Of a DNA stretch of 64,000 bases, positions 36,401-44,490 are shown piece by piece. The stretch is from Mycobacterium fragae (GTDB lineage: Bacteria; Actinomycetota; Actinomycetes; Mycobacteriales; Mycobacteriaceae). Position 1 is the stretch's first letter. Every line of letters begins with the position of its first letter. Both the position numbers and the translations under genes were made by a program. Location of the stretch: NCBI RefSeq assembly GCF_002102185.1, contig NZ_LQOW01000034.1:62001-126000 (forward strand), written 5' to 3'. Below the pieces are notes generated by a model that was not told where the DNA came from, searched no databases, and saw only the letters and a program-made list of their open reading frames with translations.

Positions 36401-36603
36401 AGGAGCTGCGCAAGTCGACCGGGCTGGAGGTGTCGGATCGGATCAGCGTGGTGATGTCTGTGCCCGCCGAGCGGGCCGACTGGGCGCAGACCCATCGCGA
36501 CCTGATCGCCGGCGAAATCCTCGCTACCAGCTTCGAATTCGGCGAGCCGGCCGACGGTGCGGAAATCGGTGACGGCGTCCGGGTTGCGATCGCGAAAGCT
36601 TGA
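33499..36603 (+). CDS. ileS: Isoleucyl-tRNA synthetase (cytoplasmic eukaryote-like type)
   Basis: 1034 residues from TTG 33499, which follows GGGAG and aligns with the usual MxxxxYPKLAGGAPD start; an upstream in-frame start would run through the T-box. Class Ia motifs: HYGH (HIGH variant) in PFANGLPHYGH, KMSKS in GQKMSKSLRNY, the editing domain between, a CWRC zinc-type pair (residues ~413-416) and a C-terminal anticodon-binding region. It attaches isoleucine to tRNA-Ile. Mycobacterial IleS belongs to the eukaryote-like clade linked to mupirocin insensitivity. Regulated by the T-box upstream. Confidence 0.98.
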   Translation: MTYPKLAGGAPDFPTLELEVLDYWAADDTFRASIARRADAEEYVFYDGPPFANGLPHYGHLLTGYVKDIVPRYRTMRGYKVERRFGWDTHGLPAELEVEHQLGITDKSQIDAMGIAAFNEACRQSVLRYTDEWQAYVTRQARWVDFDNDYKTLDLPYMESVIWAFKQLWDKGLAYEGYRVLPYCWRDETPLSNHELRMDDDIYQSRQDPAITVGFQVPDGDLAGAYLLVWTTTPWTLPSNQAVAVNPDVTYVQVRFGDRRVVLAEERLAAYARELGDEPEELGRYRGADLLGMRYLPPFPYFMDSPNAFRVLAGDFVTTEDGTGIVHLAPAYGEDDKDAGDAAGIVAVTPVDAKGRFDATVPDYQGQHVFDANPHIIRDLKNGTGPAAANGAVLLRHETYEHPYPHCWRCRNPLIYRAVSSWFVKVTEFRDRMVELNQEITWYPEHVKDGQFGKWLQGARDWSISRNRYWGTPIPVWVSDDPAYPRIDVYGSLDELERDFGVRPDNLHRPYVDELTRPNPDDPTGRSTMRRIPDILDVWFDSGSMPYAQVHYPFENADWFDSHYPGDFIVEYLAQTRGWFYTLHVLATALFDRPAFKTCVAHGVVLGSDGQKMSKSLRNYPDVSEVFDRDGSDAMRWFLMASPILRGGNLIVTEQGIRDGVRQVLLPFWNAYSFLALYAPKVGTWRTDSPHVLDRYILAKLAALRDDLTAEMDVCDISGACEQLRQFTEALTNWYVRRSRQRFWEENADAIDTLHTVLEVTARLAAPLLPLTTEIIWRGITGERSVHLTDWPSSGDVPADTELVAAMDQVREVCSVASSLRKAKKLRVRLPLPKLTVAVENPQQLEPFTDLIADELNIKQVELTDDIARYGRFELTVNARVAGPRLGKDVQAAIQAVKAGEGVVNDDGTLTAGPAVLQPEEYSSRLVAADPEYTAALPDGAGLVVLDATVTPELEAEGWAKDRIRELQELRKSTGLEVSDRISVVMSVPAERADWAQTHRDLIAGEILATSFEFGEPADGAEIGDGVRVAIAKA

Positions 36604-36616
36604 CGCTTCCTCGCGG

Positions 36617-37099
36617 CTAGAGGTTGCGCAGCGCACGGCGTGCGTGCGGCCAAAACGGCATGCCGGCCAGGACGGTCGCGCCCGCGGCGATGAGGCCGAC
36701 TGCGACATCGACGCTCTCGCGTCCCTCGGCCTTCCAGTACACGTCCTCGAGGTCGAGCAGCAAGGCCAGCTCGTCGATGATCATCGCGTTGGCTGCGCCG
36801 AAGGCTACCGCCGCGGCAGGGTGACGCCGTTGAGTTTCGGATCCGCGAAGACCCACCGCGCCGACGGCCGACAGCAACGCGATTCCGATGTTGTAGTGGT
36901 GAAAATGCCTGCTGCCCAGCTTTATCCCGCCGCCCGTCGGGCCATGCCCGGCGTGGATCCAGTGGGTCAGCGCCCTGAGCCCCGTGAAAGTGACGGTAAA
37001 TGCCGCCCAAGCCAGGACGGCCGCGCGTTCGTCGGACTCGAGTCGTTGCAGCCACTCCTGGCGCAGCCGCGACCATCGCGTCGACCCGTTGCGGCTCAT
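36617..37099 (-). CDS. Small integral membrane protein of unknown function
   Basis: 160 residues from ATG 37099, whose A is shared with the stop of the upstream methyltransferase gene (TGATG), implying coupled translation. Four hydrophobic segments: about 25-48, 74-92, 100-122 and 134-152. A His-rich motif SRHFHHYNIG (residues ~66-75) and acidic residues DELALLLDLEDVYW between helices are notable. I do not recognise the family. Confidence 0.7.
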   Translation of the reverse strand: MSRNGSTRWSRLRQEWLQRLESDERAAVLAWAAFTVTFTGLRALTHWIHAGHGPTGGGIKLGSRHFHHYNIGIALLSAVGAVGLRGSETQRRHPAAAVAFGAANAMIIDELALLLDLEDVYWKAEGRESVDVAVGLIAAGATVLAGMPFWPHARRALRNL

Positions 37100-37668
37100 C
37101 AGCCGGCCTTGACCGCCCGCCACCGCAGCCTGCCGGTCTTGGCGTCGACATGCACATCGCCGAACCCCGCCGCGCGCAACCGATCCGGAAGCGCATCCGG
37201 CGATACCGGGTTGCAGGTGTCGCGGAAATGCAAGATCCGGAACGGAATCGACGACGCGCTGTCGCTGCCGGCGAACACTCCGCCGGGCCGCAGCACCCGA
37301 AAGGCCTCGGCGAACAGCCGGTCCTGCAGGGCCGCGGTCGGGATGTGGTGCAGCATCGTGAAACACACCACGGCACTGAACTGCTCGGCGGGCAGACCGG
37401 TGTCGGTGCCGTCGCCGTTGATGATGCGTGCCCGGTCGCCGAACTGGCCCTGCAGCCGCTTGGCCATCGCCTGATCGATCTCGACGGCGGTGTAGTGCGG
37501 CGCCTTGTCGATCAGCACCCGGATGTTGGCGCCGTACCCCGGCCCGATCTCGAGCACGTTGTCACCGAGGTCTACGTCGGCGAGCACCCATGGCAACAGC
37601 CCGTCCTCGACAGCCTTGAAGTAGTGCTCGGAGCTGCAAAACACGCGGTGACACAGATTCATCGCCAT
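37099..37668 (-). CDS. Class I SAM-dependent methyltransferase
   Basis: 189 residues from ATG 37668 (MAMNLCHRVFCSS). Motif I is VLEIGPGYGANIRVL (residues ~34-48), the acidic end of strand 2 is AVEID, motif II-like INGDGTDTGLP, and FRVLRPGGVF (~124-133) is the post-motif found in UbiE/Methyltransf_11 proteins. Substrate unknown. It is divergent from dinX with a 28-bp gap and upstream of a coupled membrane protein gene. Confidence 0.85.
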   Translation of the reverse strand: MAMNLCHRVFCSSEHYFKAVEDGLLPWVLADVDLGDNVLEIGPGYGANIRVLIDKAPHYTAVEIDQAMAKRLQGQFGDRARIINGDGTDTGLPAEQFSAVVCFTMLHHIPTAALQDRLFAEAFRVLRPGGVFAGSDSASSIPFRILHFRDTCNPVSPDALPDRLRAAGFGDVHVDAKTGRLRWRAVKAG

Positions 37669-37696
37669 GGATTGAGACGCTAGCGCAATAGCATCG

Positions 37697-39085
37697 GTGA
37701 TTGTGGACTCCCGCTGGGTGCTGCACCTCGACATGGACGCGTTCTTCGCGTCCGTCGAGCAACTCACCCGGCCCACCCTGCGGGGCCGGCCCGTGCTGGT
37801 CGGCGGGTTGGGCGGCCGCGGTGTGGTCGCCGGCGCGAGCTACGAGTCACGGGTATTCGGCGCCCGATCGGCGATGCCGATGCACCAGGCACGTCGACTG
37901 GTCGGGGTCACGGCGGTGGTGTTGCCGCCGCGCGGTGTGGTCTACGGGGTGGCCAGCCGCCGGGTCTTCGACACCGTGCGCGAGCTGGTTCCCGTCGTCG
38001 AACAGCTCTCCCACGACGAGGCATTCGGAGAACCGCCCGAGCTGGCCGGCGCATCGGCGACCGCCGTCGAGCGGTTCTGCGAGGACTTGCGGCGACGGGT
38101 GCGCGAGGAGACCGGGCTGGTGGCCTCGGTGGGCGCCGGCTCGGGCAAGCAGATCGCCAAGATCGCCTCCGGTCTGGCCAAACCCGATGGTGTACGGGTC
38201 ATCCGGCGCGCCGACGAAAAGGCTCTGCTGGGCGGCCTTGCGGTGCGCCGGCTTTGGGGAATCGGGCCGGTCGCCGAGGAGAAGCTGCATCGGCTGGGCA
38301 TCGAGACGATCGGGCAGTTGGCCGCGCTGAGCGATGCCGAGGTGGCCAGCATCCTGGGCGCGACGATCGGGCCGGCGTTGCACCGGCTGGCCCGCGGCAT
38401 CGACGACCGGCCGGTTGCCGAACGCGCCGAAGCCAAGCAGATCAGCGCAGAGTCCACCTTTGCGACGGACTTGACCACGCTCGCGGAGCTGCGCGAGGCG
38501 GTTGGCCCGATTGCCGAGCACGCCCACACCCGGCTCTGCCGCGACGGCCGCGGCGCCCGCACTGTCACCGTGAAGCTGAAGAAGTCCGACATGAGCACGC
38601 TGACCCGCTCGGCGACGCTGCCGTATGCGACCACCGACGCCGCCGCGCTGGCTGCGCTGGCCCGCCGCCTGCTCCTGGATCCGCAACAGGTGGGTCCGAT
38701 TCGCCTGCTGGGCGTTGGGTTTTCGGGTTTGAGCGAGGTGCGCCAGGAGTCGCTGTTTCCCGACCTGGAGTTGTCCGCCCAGACATCGGAGGCCGATCAC
38801 GCCGCAGACATCCCGGTCGAGGCGGAGACCGCGACGTGGCGGATCGGCGACGACGTCACGCACCGCGAATTCGGTCACGGCTGGGTGCAGGGCGCCGGGC
38901 ACGGCGTGGTCACGGTGCGATTCGAGACCCGCAGCTCGGGGCCAGGCCCGGCCCGCACGTTCGCCTCCGACTCCGCCGACCTCGTCCCCGCGAACCCGGT
39001 CGACAGCCTGGACTGGCCGGATTATGTCGCGGCGCTGGCGGAATACAACTCAACGCAGGCGGTCGACGACGTCGCGCACCGGTAG
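37697..39085 (+). CDS. dinX: DNA polymerase IV, Y family (DinX/DinB1)
   Basis: 462 residues from GTG 37697; GTG 37703 is also possible, and a TAGCAT -10 at 37689-37694 would suit a leaderless start there. Translesion polymerase: catalytic Asp in LHLDMDAFFASVEQ (residues ~9-22), second acidic pair in QLSHDEAFGE (~103-112), helix-hairpin-helix LWGIGPVAEEKLHRLGIETIGQLA (~190-213), little finger to ~350, then a mycobacterial C-terminal extension with GDDVTHREFGHGWVQG. The residue before the catalytic DE is His (residue 106), where the family has Ile, Val or Phe. Its 3' end overlaps ansA by 36 bp. Confidence 0.95.
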   Translation: MIVDSRWVLHLDMDAFFASVEQLTRPTLRGRPVLVGGLGGRGVVAGASYESRVFGARSAMPMHQARRLVGVTAVVLPPRGVVYGVASRRVFDTVRELVPVVEQLSHDEAFGEPPELAGASATAVERFCEDLRRRVREETGLVASVGAGSGKQIAKIASGLAKPDGVRVIRRADEKALLGGLAVRRLWGIGPVAEEKLHRLGIETIGQLAALSDAEVASILGATIGPALHRLARGIDDRPVAERAEAKQISAESTFATDLTTLAELREAVGPIAEHAHTRLCRDGRGARTVTVKLKKSDMSTLTRSATLPYATTDAAALAALARRLLLDPQQVGPIRLLGVGFSGLSEVRQESLFPDLELSAQTSEADHAADIPVEAETATWRIGDDVTHREFGHGWVQGAGHGVVTVRFETRSSGPGPARTFASDSADLVPANPVDSLDWPDYVAALAEYNSTQAVDDVAHR

Positions 39086-39964
39086 CTGCGCCGCCAACGC
39101 CGCCATCACCGCCACCCGAACCTGACTCGGCGGCAGCCCGGATACCATCAACGCGCCCGCGTCGACCAGTTCGCGGCCCGGCCCATACCGCGGGCCGACC
39201 CGACCGCCCGCCACGCGGGTGGACACCGCGACCACAACCCCGTTGCCGCAATGCCGACGCACTCCGTCGACCACCGCGGCCCCAGCGTTGCCCGAACCCA
39301 GCGCCTCGAGCACGATCCCGCGGGCGCCGGCAGTCACACAGGCGTCCATCGCCACTGCGTCACTTCCCGGATACACCGCGACGATGTCGACCCGCGGGGC
39401 GCTTGCCGCGGTGAGTTCGCCGAGGTAGGGCCGGCGTTTGGGCTGGGTGATCCCGTCGTCGACGGTGCCGAGCAGCTCGCCGGCGAAACCGTCCTGCGTG
39501 GCGACCTTGTGCAGCCCTGCGGGCCGCAACACCCGACCGCCTAAACACACCAGGACCCCGACGTCGCGGGCGGAAGGACTGGACGCCACCGAAAGCGCGT
39601 CGCGCACATTGCCCGGACCGTCGGCGTCGGAGGCGTCGGCGCTGCGCAACGCACCGGTGAGCACTACCGGAGTGGGACCGGCGTGGGTGAGATCCAGCCA
39701 CAACGCCGTTTCCTCGAGGGTGTCGGTGCCATGCGTGACCACGATCCCCTCGGCGCCGTCATTCGCCGCGGTCCGCGCCGCCGCGCCGATCACATCCCAG
39801 TCGGCCGGGGTCAGCTGCGAGCTGTCCAGGGCCAGGACATCGACGACGTCGACGTCCAGGCCGGCTGTCAGCTCGGCGCCGCCGCGGGTCGGCCGGTGCA
39901 CCCCGTCGGCGGCGGCCCTGCTGGCGATCGTCCCACCGGTGGCGATGACGGTCAGGCGGCTCAT
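39050..39964 (-). CDS. ansA: L-asparaginase, type I/II fold
   Basis: 304 residues from ATG 39964. First catalytic Thr in VIATGGTIAS (residues ~6-15), second in VTHGTDTLEETA (~74-85), and the DSSQLT segment that binds the amino acid carboxylate. Hydrolyses asparagine to aspartate and ammonia, supporting nitrogen use and pH resistance in mycobacteria. No signal peptide is seen. Convergent with dinX and divergent from lspA with a 42-bp gap. Confidence 0.95.
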   Translation of the reverse strand: MSRLTVIATGGTIASRAAADGVHRPTRGGAELTAGLDVDVVDVLALDSSQLTPADWDVIGAAARTAANDGAEGIVVTHGTDTLEETALWLDLTHAGPTPVVLTGALRSADASDADGPGNVRDALSVASSPSARDVGVLVCLGGRVLRPAGLHKVATQDGFAGELLGTVDDGITQPKRRPYLGELTAASAPRVDIVAVYPGSDAVAMDACVTAGARGIVLEALGSGNAGAAVVDGVRRHCGNGVVVAVSTRVAGGRVGPRYGPGRELVDAGALMVSGLPPSQVRVAVMAALAAQLPVRDVVDRLR

Positions 39965-40006
39965 GGTGCGATCATCCCGCATATACATGTAGTGGATGAT
40001 GTAGGA

Positions 40007-40570
40007 GTGACTGACCAACCGACCGGATCCGCCGAGCCGGCGACCGAGGCCGGCGGGGCCGAAGCTCCCACCCCGCCGCGGCGGCTGCGCCTGCTGCTCT
40101 GGGTGGCGGCGGTGGTGTTGGTGCTGGACATCGTCACCAAGGTGCTCGCGGTCAAACTGCTCGCCCCCGGCCAGCCGGTGTCGATCATCGGTGACACCGT
40201 CACCTGGACGCTGGTCCGCAACTCCGGGGCGGCGTTTTCGATGGCGACCGGCTATACCTGGCTGCTGACGGTGATCGCGACCGGTGTCGTCATCGGGATT
40301 TTCTGGATGGGACGCCGCCTGGTGTCGCCGTGGTGGGCCATCGGCCTCGGGATGATTCTGGGCGGTGCGATGGGCAATCTGGTCGACCGGTTCTTCCGCT
40401 CGCCGGGCCCGCTGCGCGGGCATGTCGTCGACTTCTTGTCGATCGGTTGGTGGCCGGTGTTCAACGTCGCCGATCCGTCGGTGGTCGGTGGTGCGATCCT
40501 GCTGGTCACGCTGTCGGTCTTCGGCTTCGACTTCGACACCGTCGGGCGGCGGAAGCTCGACGAGCGCTGA
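40007..40570 (+). CDS. lspA: Lipoprotein signal peptidase (signal peptidase II)
   Basis: 187 residues from GTG 40007, matching the family start (VTDQPTGSAEP); upstream in-frame GTG 39992 is less likely. It has four membrane segments (about residues 27-47, 79-99, 106-124, 150-172). The two catalytic aspartates sit in GAMGNLVDRFF and NVADPSVV, and NSGAAFSM is the conserved periplasmic segment. It cleaves the signal peptide of diacylglycerol-modified prolipoproteins. Followed by a pseudouridine synthase gene as in M. tuberculosis. Confidence 0.97.
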   Translation: MTDQPTGSAEPATEAGGAEAPTPPRRLRLLLWVAAVVLVLDIVTKVLAVKLLAPGQPVSIIGDTVTWTLVRNSGAAFSMATGYTWLLTVIATGVVIGIFWMGRRLVSPWWAIGLGMILGGAMGNLVDRFFRSPGPLRGHVVDFLSIGWWPVFNVADPSVVGGAILLVTLSVFGFDFDTVGRRKLDER

Positions 40571-40640
40571 TGCGCGCCGGCGACGATGCAGTGGGGCCCC
40601 GCGAAGCTGGGGACGAAGCGATGAGGAGGAGCGGCGCTTT

Positions 40641-41567
40641 TTGAGCCACCGGTCGATGCCGGTTCCGGAGGGCCTGGCGGGCATGCGCGTGGACGCCGGG
40701 CTGGCGCGGTTGCTGGGCCTGTCGCGCACCGCCGCCGCGGCGCTGGCCGAAGATGGCGGCGTCGAGTTGGACGGCGTGCCGGCGGGCAAATCGGATCGCC
40801 TGCGTCCCGGGGCCTTGCTGCACGTGCGGCTGCCCGAGGCGCCCGCGCCGTTGGAGAACACTCCCGTCGAGATCGAGGGGATGACGATCCTGTACTCCGA
40901 CGACGACATCGTCGCCGTCGATAAACCTGCCGGGGTCGCCGCTCATGCATCGGTGGGCTGGACGGGGCCGACCGTGCTGGGCGGGCTGGCCGCCGCGGGT
41001 TACCGGATCACCACGTCGGGTGTGCATGAACGGCAGGGCATTGTGCATCGCCTTGACGTCGGGACTTCGGGCGTGATGATGGTGGCGATCTCCGAGCGGG
41101 CGTACACCGTGCTCAAGCGGGCGTTCAAGCAGCGCACGGTCGACAAGCGCTACCACGCGCTGGTGCAGGGGCACCCGGATCCCTCCAGCGGCACCATCGA
41201 CGCGCCGATCGGCCGCCACCGCGGCCACGACTGGAAGTTCGCGGTCACCACCAGCGGCCGCCACAGCCTCACCCACTACGACACCATCGAAGCCTTCGTG
41301 GCAGCCAGCCTGCTCGACGTGCATCTGGAAACCGGTCGCACGCACCAGATCCGGGTGCACTTCGCTGCGCTGCACCATCCCTGCTGCGGTGACCTGACCT
41401 ACGGCGCCAACCCGAAGCTGGCGAAAAGGCTTGGCCTAGAACGGCAATGGCTACACGCGCGGTCGCTGGCATTCACTCATCCCGGCGATGGCCGGCGGAT
41501 GCAGATCGTCAGCCCGTATCCGCCGGACCTGCAGCACGCGCTTGACGTGTTGCGCGCGGAGGGCTGA
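40641..41567 (+). CDS. RluA/RluD-family 23S rRNA pseudouridine synthase (Rv1540-like)
   Basis: 308 residues from TTG 40641, with GAGGAGG at 40623-40629. An N-terminal S4-like domain (residues ~15-75) precedes the catalytic domain with HRLDVGTSGVMM (~137-148; Asp is the nucleophile) and ETGRTHQIRVHF. It converts uridines of 23S rRNA to pseudouridine in the RluD manner. An alternative start is ATG 40656. It ends 2 bp from the convergent glbN stop. Confidence 0.93.
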   Translation: MSHRSMPVPEGLAGMRVDAGLARLLGLSRTAAAALAEDGGVELDGVPAGKSDRLRPGALLHVRLPEAPAPLENTPVEIEGMTILYSDDDIVAVDKPAGVAAHASVGWTGPTVLGGLAAAGYRITTSGVHERQGIVHRLDVGTSGVMMVAISERAYTVLKRAFKQRTVDKRYHALVQGHPDPSSGTIDAPIGRHRGHDWKFAVTTSGRHSLTHYDTIEAFVAASLLDVHLETGRTHQIRVHFAALHHPCCGDLTYGANPKLAKRLGLERQWLHARSLAFTHPGDGRRMQIVSPYPPDLQHALDVLRAEG

Positions 41568-41569
41568 TC

Positions 41570-41977
41570 TCAGACGCCGGCGGTGGCGTAATCCGATGCG
41601 ATGTCGGCGGCCAGCGGCGCAACCGCACCGAGGATTTCGGCGATCGTCGCTTCGGGCACCCCCGCCGCGCACAGCGAGTCGGTCAGGTGTCCGGCCACCA
41701 GGTTGAAGTGATGCATGGTTATCCCGCGGCCTTGGTGTGCCTGTTTCATCGACGGTCCGGAGTAGGGGTGCGGTCCGCCGAGCGCCGCGGCCAGGAATTC
41801 GACCTGCTTGCCTTTCAGGCGGTTCATGTTCGTTCCGGCGAAAAAGCCCGACAGCTGGTCATCGTCGAGCACACGGCAATAGAAGTCCTCGACGACGACT
41901 TCGAGAGCCTCGTGACCGCCGATCCTGTCGTAGATGCTTGCTGTATTCCGCTTGCGGAAGACCGAGAGCATTCCCAT
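41570..41977 (-). CDS. glbN: Truncated haemoglobin N (trHbN)
   Basis: 135 residues from ATG 41977. Group I truncated globin: TyrB10 in VEDFYCRVL, the Lys-GlnE11 pair in RLKGKQVEF, proximal HisF8 in QAHQGRGITMHHF, and the pre-A helix MGMLSVFRKRN needed for fast nitric oxide detoxification in the M. tuberculosis protein. It oxidises NO to nitrate with bound O2. In M. tuberculosis it is followed by lprI; here the next gene on its strand is absent and the rRNA synthase gene abuts. Confidence 0.96.
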   Translation of the reverse strand: MGMLSVFRKRNTASIYDRIGGHEALEVVVEDFYCRVLDDDQLSGFFAGTNMNRLKGKQVEFLAAALGGPHPYSGPSMKQAHQGRGITMHHFNLVAGHLTDSLCAAGVPEATIAEILGAVAPLAADIASDYATAGV

Positions 41978-42094
41978 GCTGATAGCGCACCATCTCGCCG
42001 TTGCCCGGCAGTTAGAGAGGCGTCACCGAGGGATTACTCGGCGTTACAAGCCGATTGCCACACAATCACCACTCGTGTAGCAGACTGAAGACTC

Positions 42095-43111
42095 ATGAAT
42101 CTCGATGACCTCGCAAACCTGGTCGGAAAACCGATCGCCGCCGTCTCCAACCTCGTCAACACCCCGAACTCGGCGGGACGCTACCGGCCGTTCTACCTGA
42201 GGAATCTGCTCGACGTTGTCCAGGGTCGCACCCTGCGCGACGCCGTCGAGGGCAACACCATCCTCATCACGGGCGGATCGTCGGGTATCGGTGAGGCGAC
42301 CGCGAAAAAGGTCGCCGCGGCGGGCGGGGAAGTGGTACTGGTCGCCCGCACGCCCGAGAAACTGGAGAAGGTCGCCGACGACATCCGCGCGGAGGGCGGG
42401 ACCGCCCATTTTTACCCGTGTGACCTGTCCGACATGGATGCCATCGCGCAGATGGCCGACCAGGTGCTGGCCGACCTGGGCGGCGTCGACATCCTGATCA
42501 ACAACGCCGGCCGCTCGATTCGGCGCTCGCTGGAACTGTCCTACGACCGGATCCACGACTATCAGCGGACCATGCAGCTGAACTACCTGGGCGCGGTCCA
42601 GCTCATACTCAAATTCGTTCCCGGCATGCGCGAACGCGGCTTCGGCCAGATCATCAACGTGTCGTCGGCCGGTGTGCAGACCCGCGCGCCGCGCTTCGGC
42701 GCCTACATCGCCAGCAAGGCCGCGCTGGACACGTTGTGTGACGCGCTGCAGGCCGAAACCGTCAACGACAACGTGCGATTCACCACCGTGCACATGGCCT
42801 TGGTGCGCACGCCGATGATCAGCCCCACCACCATGTACGACAAATTCCCGACGCTCACGCCGGATCAGGCCGCCGGTGTGTTGGCCGACGCGATCGTGCA
42901 CCGGCCGCGTCGGGTCAGCTCACCTTTCGGGCAATTCGCCGCGGTGGCCGACGCCGTCAACCCGATGGTGATGGACCAGGTCCGCAACCGCGCGTTCAGC
43001 ATGTTCGATGATTCAGCGGCCGCGCAGGGCAGCGAAACCCCCGAGGACACAACCAAATTCGACAAGCGAAGCGAGACGTTTGTGCGTGCTACCCGCGGAA
43101 TTCACTGGTGA
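42095..43111 (+). CDS. Short-chain dehydrogenase/reductase, probable fatty-acyl-CoA reductase (Rv1543-like)
   Basis: 338 residues from ATG 42095. SDR motifs: ILITGGSSGIGEATA (residues ~57-71), NNAGRSI (~137-143), catalytic Ser in VSSAGVQ, and YIASK (Tyr and Lys, ~206-210). The N-terminal ~50 residues and a C-terminal tail of ~80 residues extend beyond the SDR core, as in the M. tuberculosis acyl reductase group. It probably reduces an acyl-CoA or aldehyde with NADPH, in wax ester or lipid metabolism. The next SDR gene follows after 7 bp. Confidence 0.9.
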   Translation: MNLDDLANLVGKPIAAVSNLVNTPNSAGRYRPFYLRNLLDVVQGRTLRDAVEGNTILITGGSSGIGEATAKKVAAAGGEVVLVARTPEKLEKVADDIRAEGGTAHFYPCDLSDMDAIAQMADQVLADLGGVDILINNAGRSIRRSLELSYDRIHDYQRTMQLNYLGAVQLILKFVPGMRERGFGQIINVSSAGVQTRAPRFGAYIASKAALDTLCDALQAETVNDNVRFTTVHMALVRTPMISPTTMYDKFPTLTPDQAAGVLADAIVHRPRRVSSPFGQFAAVADAVNPMVMDQVRNRAFSMFDDSAAAQGSETPEDTTKFDKRSETFVRATRGIHW

Positions 43112-43118
43112 GACGATC

Positions 43119-43922
43119 ATGAGTCTTCCGAAACCAAACAACCAGGCGACCGTCGTCGTCACCGGAGCCTCCTCCGGCATCGGCACCGAGCTGGCCCGCG
43201 GCCTGGCCCGGCGCGGCTACCCGCTGGTGCTGGTCGCCCGCCGGCGCGAACGCCTCGACGAGCTCGCCGGCGAGCTGGGCAACCAGTACTCCGTCGCTGT
43301 TGAGGTGATGCCGCTGGACCTCGGCGACAGCGAAGGCCGGACGCAACTGGTGGACCGGCTTCGCAATGAACCGATCGCCGGCCTGTGCAACAGCGCCGGT
43401 TTCGGCACCAGCGGGGTCTTCCACACCTTGCCGTCCGAACGCGAGAGCGAACAGGTGACGCTCAACGCGCTGGCGTTGATGGAACTCACTCATGCGGCGC
43501 TGCCGGGCATGGTCGAACGCGGCGCCGGGGCGGTGCTGAACGTCGCGTCGATCGCCGGTTTTCAGCCGGTGCCCTACATGGCGGTGTACTCGGCCACCAA
43601 GGCGTTCGTGCAGACCTTCTCCGAAGCCGTGCACGAGGAGCTGCACGGCACCGGTGTCTCGGTCACGGTGCTGTGTCCGGGCCCGGTGCCGACAGAATGG
43701 GCCGAGATCGCCAACGCCGAGCGTTTCAGTGTCCCGCTTGCGCAAGTGTCGCCGCACGACGTCGCCGAAGCGGCCATTGGCGGGATGCTGGCCGGCAAGC
43801 GCAGCGTGGTGCCCGGCGTTGTCCCCAAGGTCGTCAGCACCGCCGGCAGATTCGTGTCGCGCAGCCTGCTGCTGCCCGGGATGCGGATCGGCAACCGATT
43901 CCGCGGCGGGCCGAGCCGCTAG
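43119..43922 (+). CDS. Short-chain dehydrogenase/reductase (Rv1544-like)
   Basis: 267 residues from ATG 43119. SDR motifs: VVVTGASSGIGTELA (residues ~11-25), the NNAG position reads CNSAGFGTS (variant), catalytic Ser in NVASIAG, YSATK (~152-156) and CPGPVPTEW. The NNAG change to NSAG is a mild oddity. Probable ketoacyl or ketone reductase; substrate unknown. It is in an operon with the preceding SDR gene. Confidence 0.9.
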   Translation: MSLPKPNNQATVVVTGASSGIGTELARGLARRGYPLVLVARRRERLDELAGELGNQYSVAVEVMPLDLGDSEGRTQLVDRLRNEPIAGLCNSAGFGTSGVFHTLPSERESEQVTLNALALMELTHAALPGMVERGAGAVLNVASIAGFQPVPYMAVYSATKAFVQTFSEAVHEELHGTGVSVTVLCPGPVPTEWAEIANAERFSVPLAQVSPHDVAEAAIGGMLAGKRSVVPGVVPKVVSTAGRFVSRSLLLPGMRIGNRFRGGPSR

Positions 43923-43946
43923 CCCATGCGGCCACTCACGCCCCCG

Positions 43947-44022
43947 CGAGTGTGCGTCCATGGCGGAAAAATCGCCGCATCCGCGCCCTGAGCGCACACT
44001 CAAAGCCCACAACGCACACTCG
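43947..44022. repeat. Inverted repeat pair in the intergenic region
   Basis: CGAGTGTGCGT (43947-43957) and ACGCACACTCG (44012-44022) are perfect 11-bp inverted repeats, with a third partial copy GCGCACACTC at 43992-44001. The element fills most of the 120-bp gap before the Rv1546 homologue. It resembles short dispersed GAGTGTGCG-type repeats seen between genes in mycobacteria. Confidence 0.6.
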
Positions 44023-44042
44023 TCCGAAGCTAAGTTTGCGTG

Positions 44043-44474
44043 ATGGCCGCCGTTGACATGACCGCCGACATGCCGATGACCCCGCAGGACATGTGGGACC
44101 ACGTCTCCGACCTTGCCGACTTGGGCGATTGGCTGGTCATGCATGAGGGCTGGCGCAGCGAGCTACCCGACGAGATCACCGAAGGCACCCAGATCGTGGG
44201 CGTGGCGCGTTCCAAGGGCCTGCGCAACCGGGTGACGTGGACGGTGACGAAGTGGGACCCGCCGCATGAGGTTGCGATGTCGGGATCCGGCAAGGGCGGA
44301 GCAAAATACGGCGTCCGGCTCACGGTGCGGCCCAAGGACGACGGGTCCGTCCTGGGTTTGCGTCTTGAGCTGGGCGGACGTGCGCTGTTCGGGCCGGTGG
44401 GCTCGGCCGCTGCCCGCGCCGTCAAGGGAGACGTGGAGAAGTCGCTCAAGAACTTCGTCGAGCTATACGGATAG
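44043..44474 (+). CDS. SRPBCC / polyketide-cyclase-like protein (Rv1546-like)
   Basis: 143 residues from ATG 44043, chosen over the adjacent GTG 44040 because family members begin Met-Ala-x-Val. START/SRPBCC fold: an N-terminal strand with DMTADMPMTPQDMWDHVSDL, the middle beta sheet VTWTVTKWDPPHEVAMSG, and a long C-terminal helix AAARAVKGDVEKSLKNFVELYG. The cavity is expected to bind a small hydrophobic ligand. Function unknown. A 12-bp tandem duplication overlaps the stop codon. Confidence 0.85.
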   Translation: MAAVDMTADMPMTPQDMWDHVSDLADLGDWLVMHEGWRSELPDEITEGTQIVGVARSKGLRNRVTWTVTKWDPPHEVAMSGSGKGGAKYGVRLTVRPKDDGSVLGLRLELGGRALFGPVGSAAARAVKGDVEKSLKNFVELYG

Positions 44475-44484
44475 CTATACGGAT
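44461..44484 (+). repeat. 12-bp tandem duplication at a stop codon
   Basis: AGCTATACGGAT occurs twice back to back (44461-44472 and 44473-44484), duplicating the last codons of the Rv1546 homologue. The copied stop TAG leaves the protein unchanged. Confidence 0.8.
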
Positions 44485-44490
44485 AGAAGC

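Noticed and set aside
39965..40909. N-terminal extension of ansA on the minus strand through lspA
   Set aside because: AnsA homologues start at MSRLTVIATGGT; the extension is antisense to lspA and the rRNA synthase.
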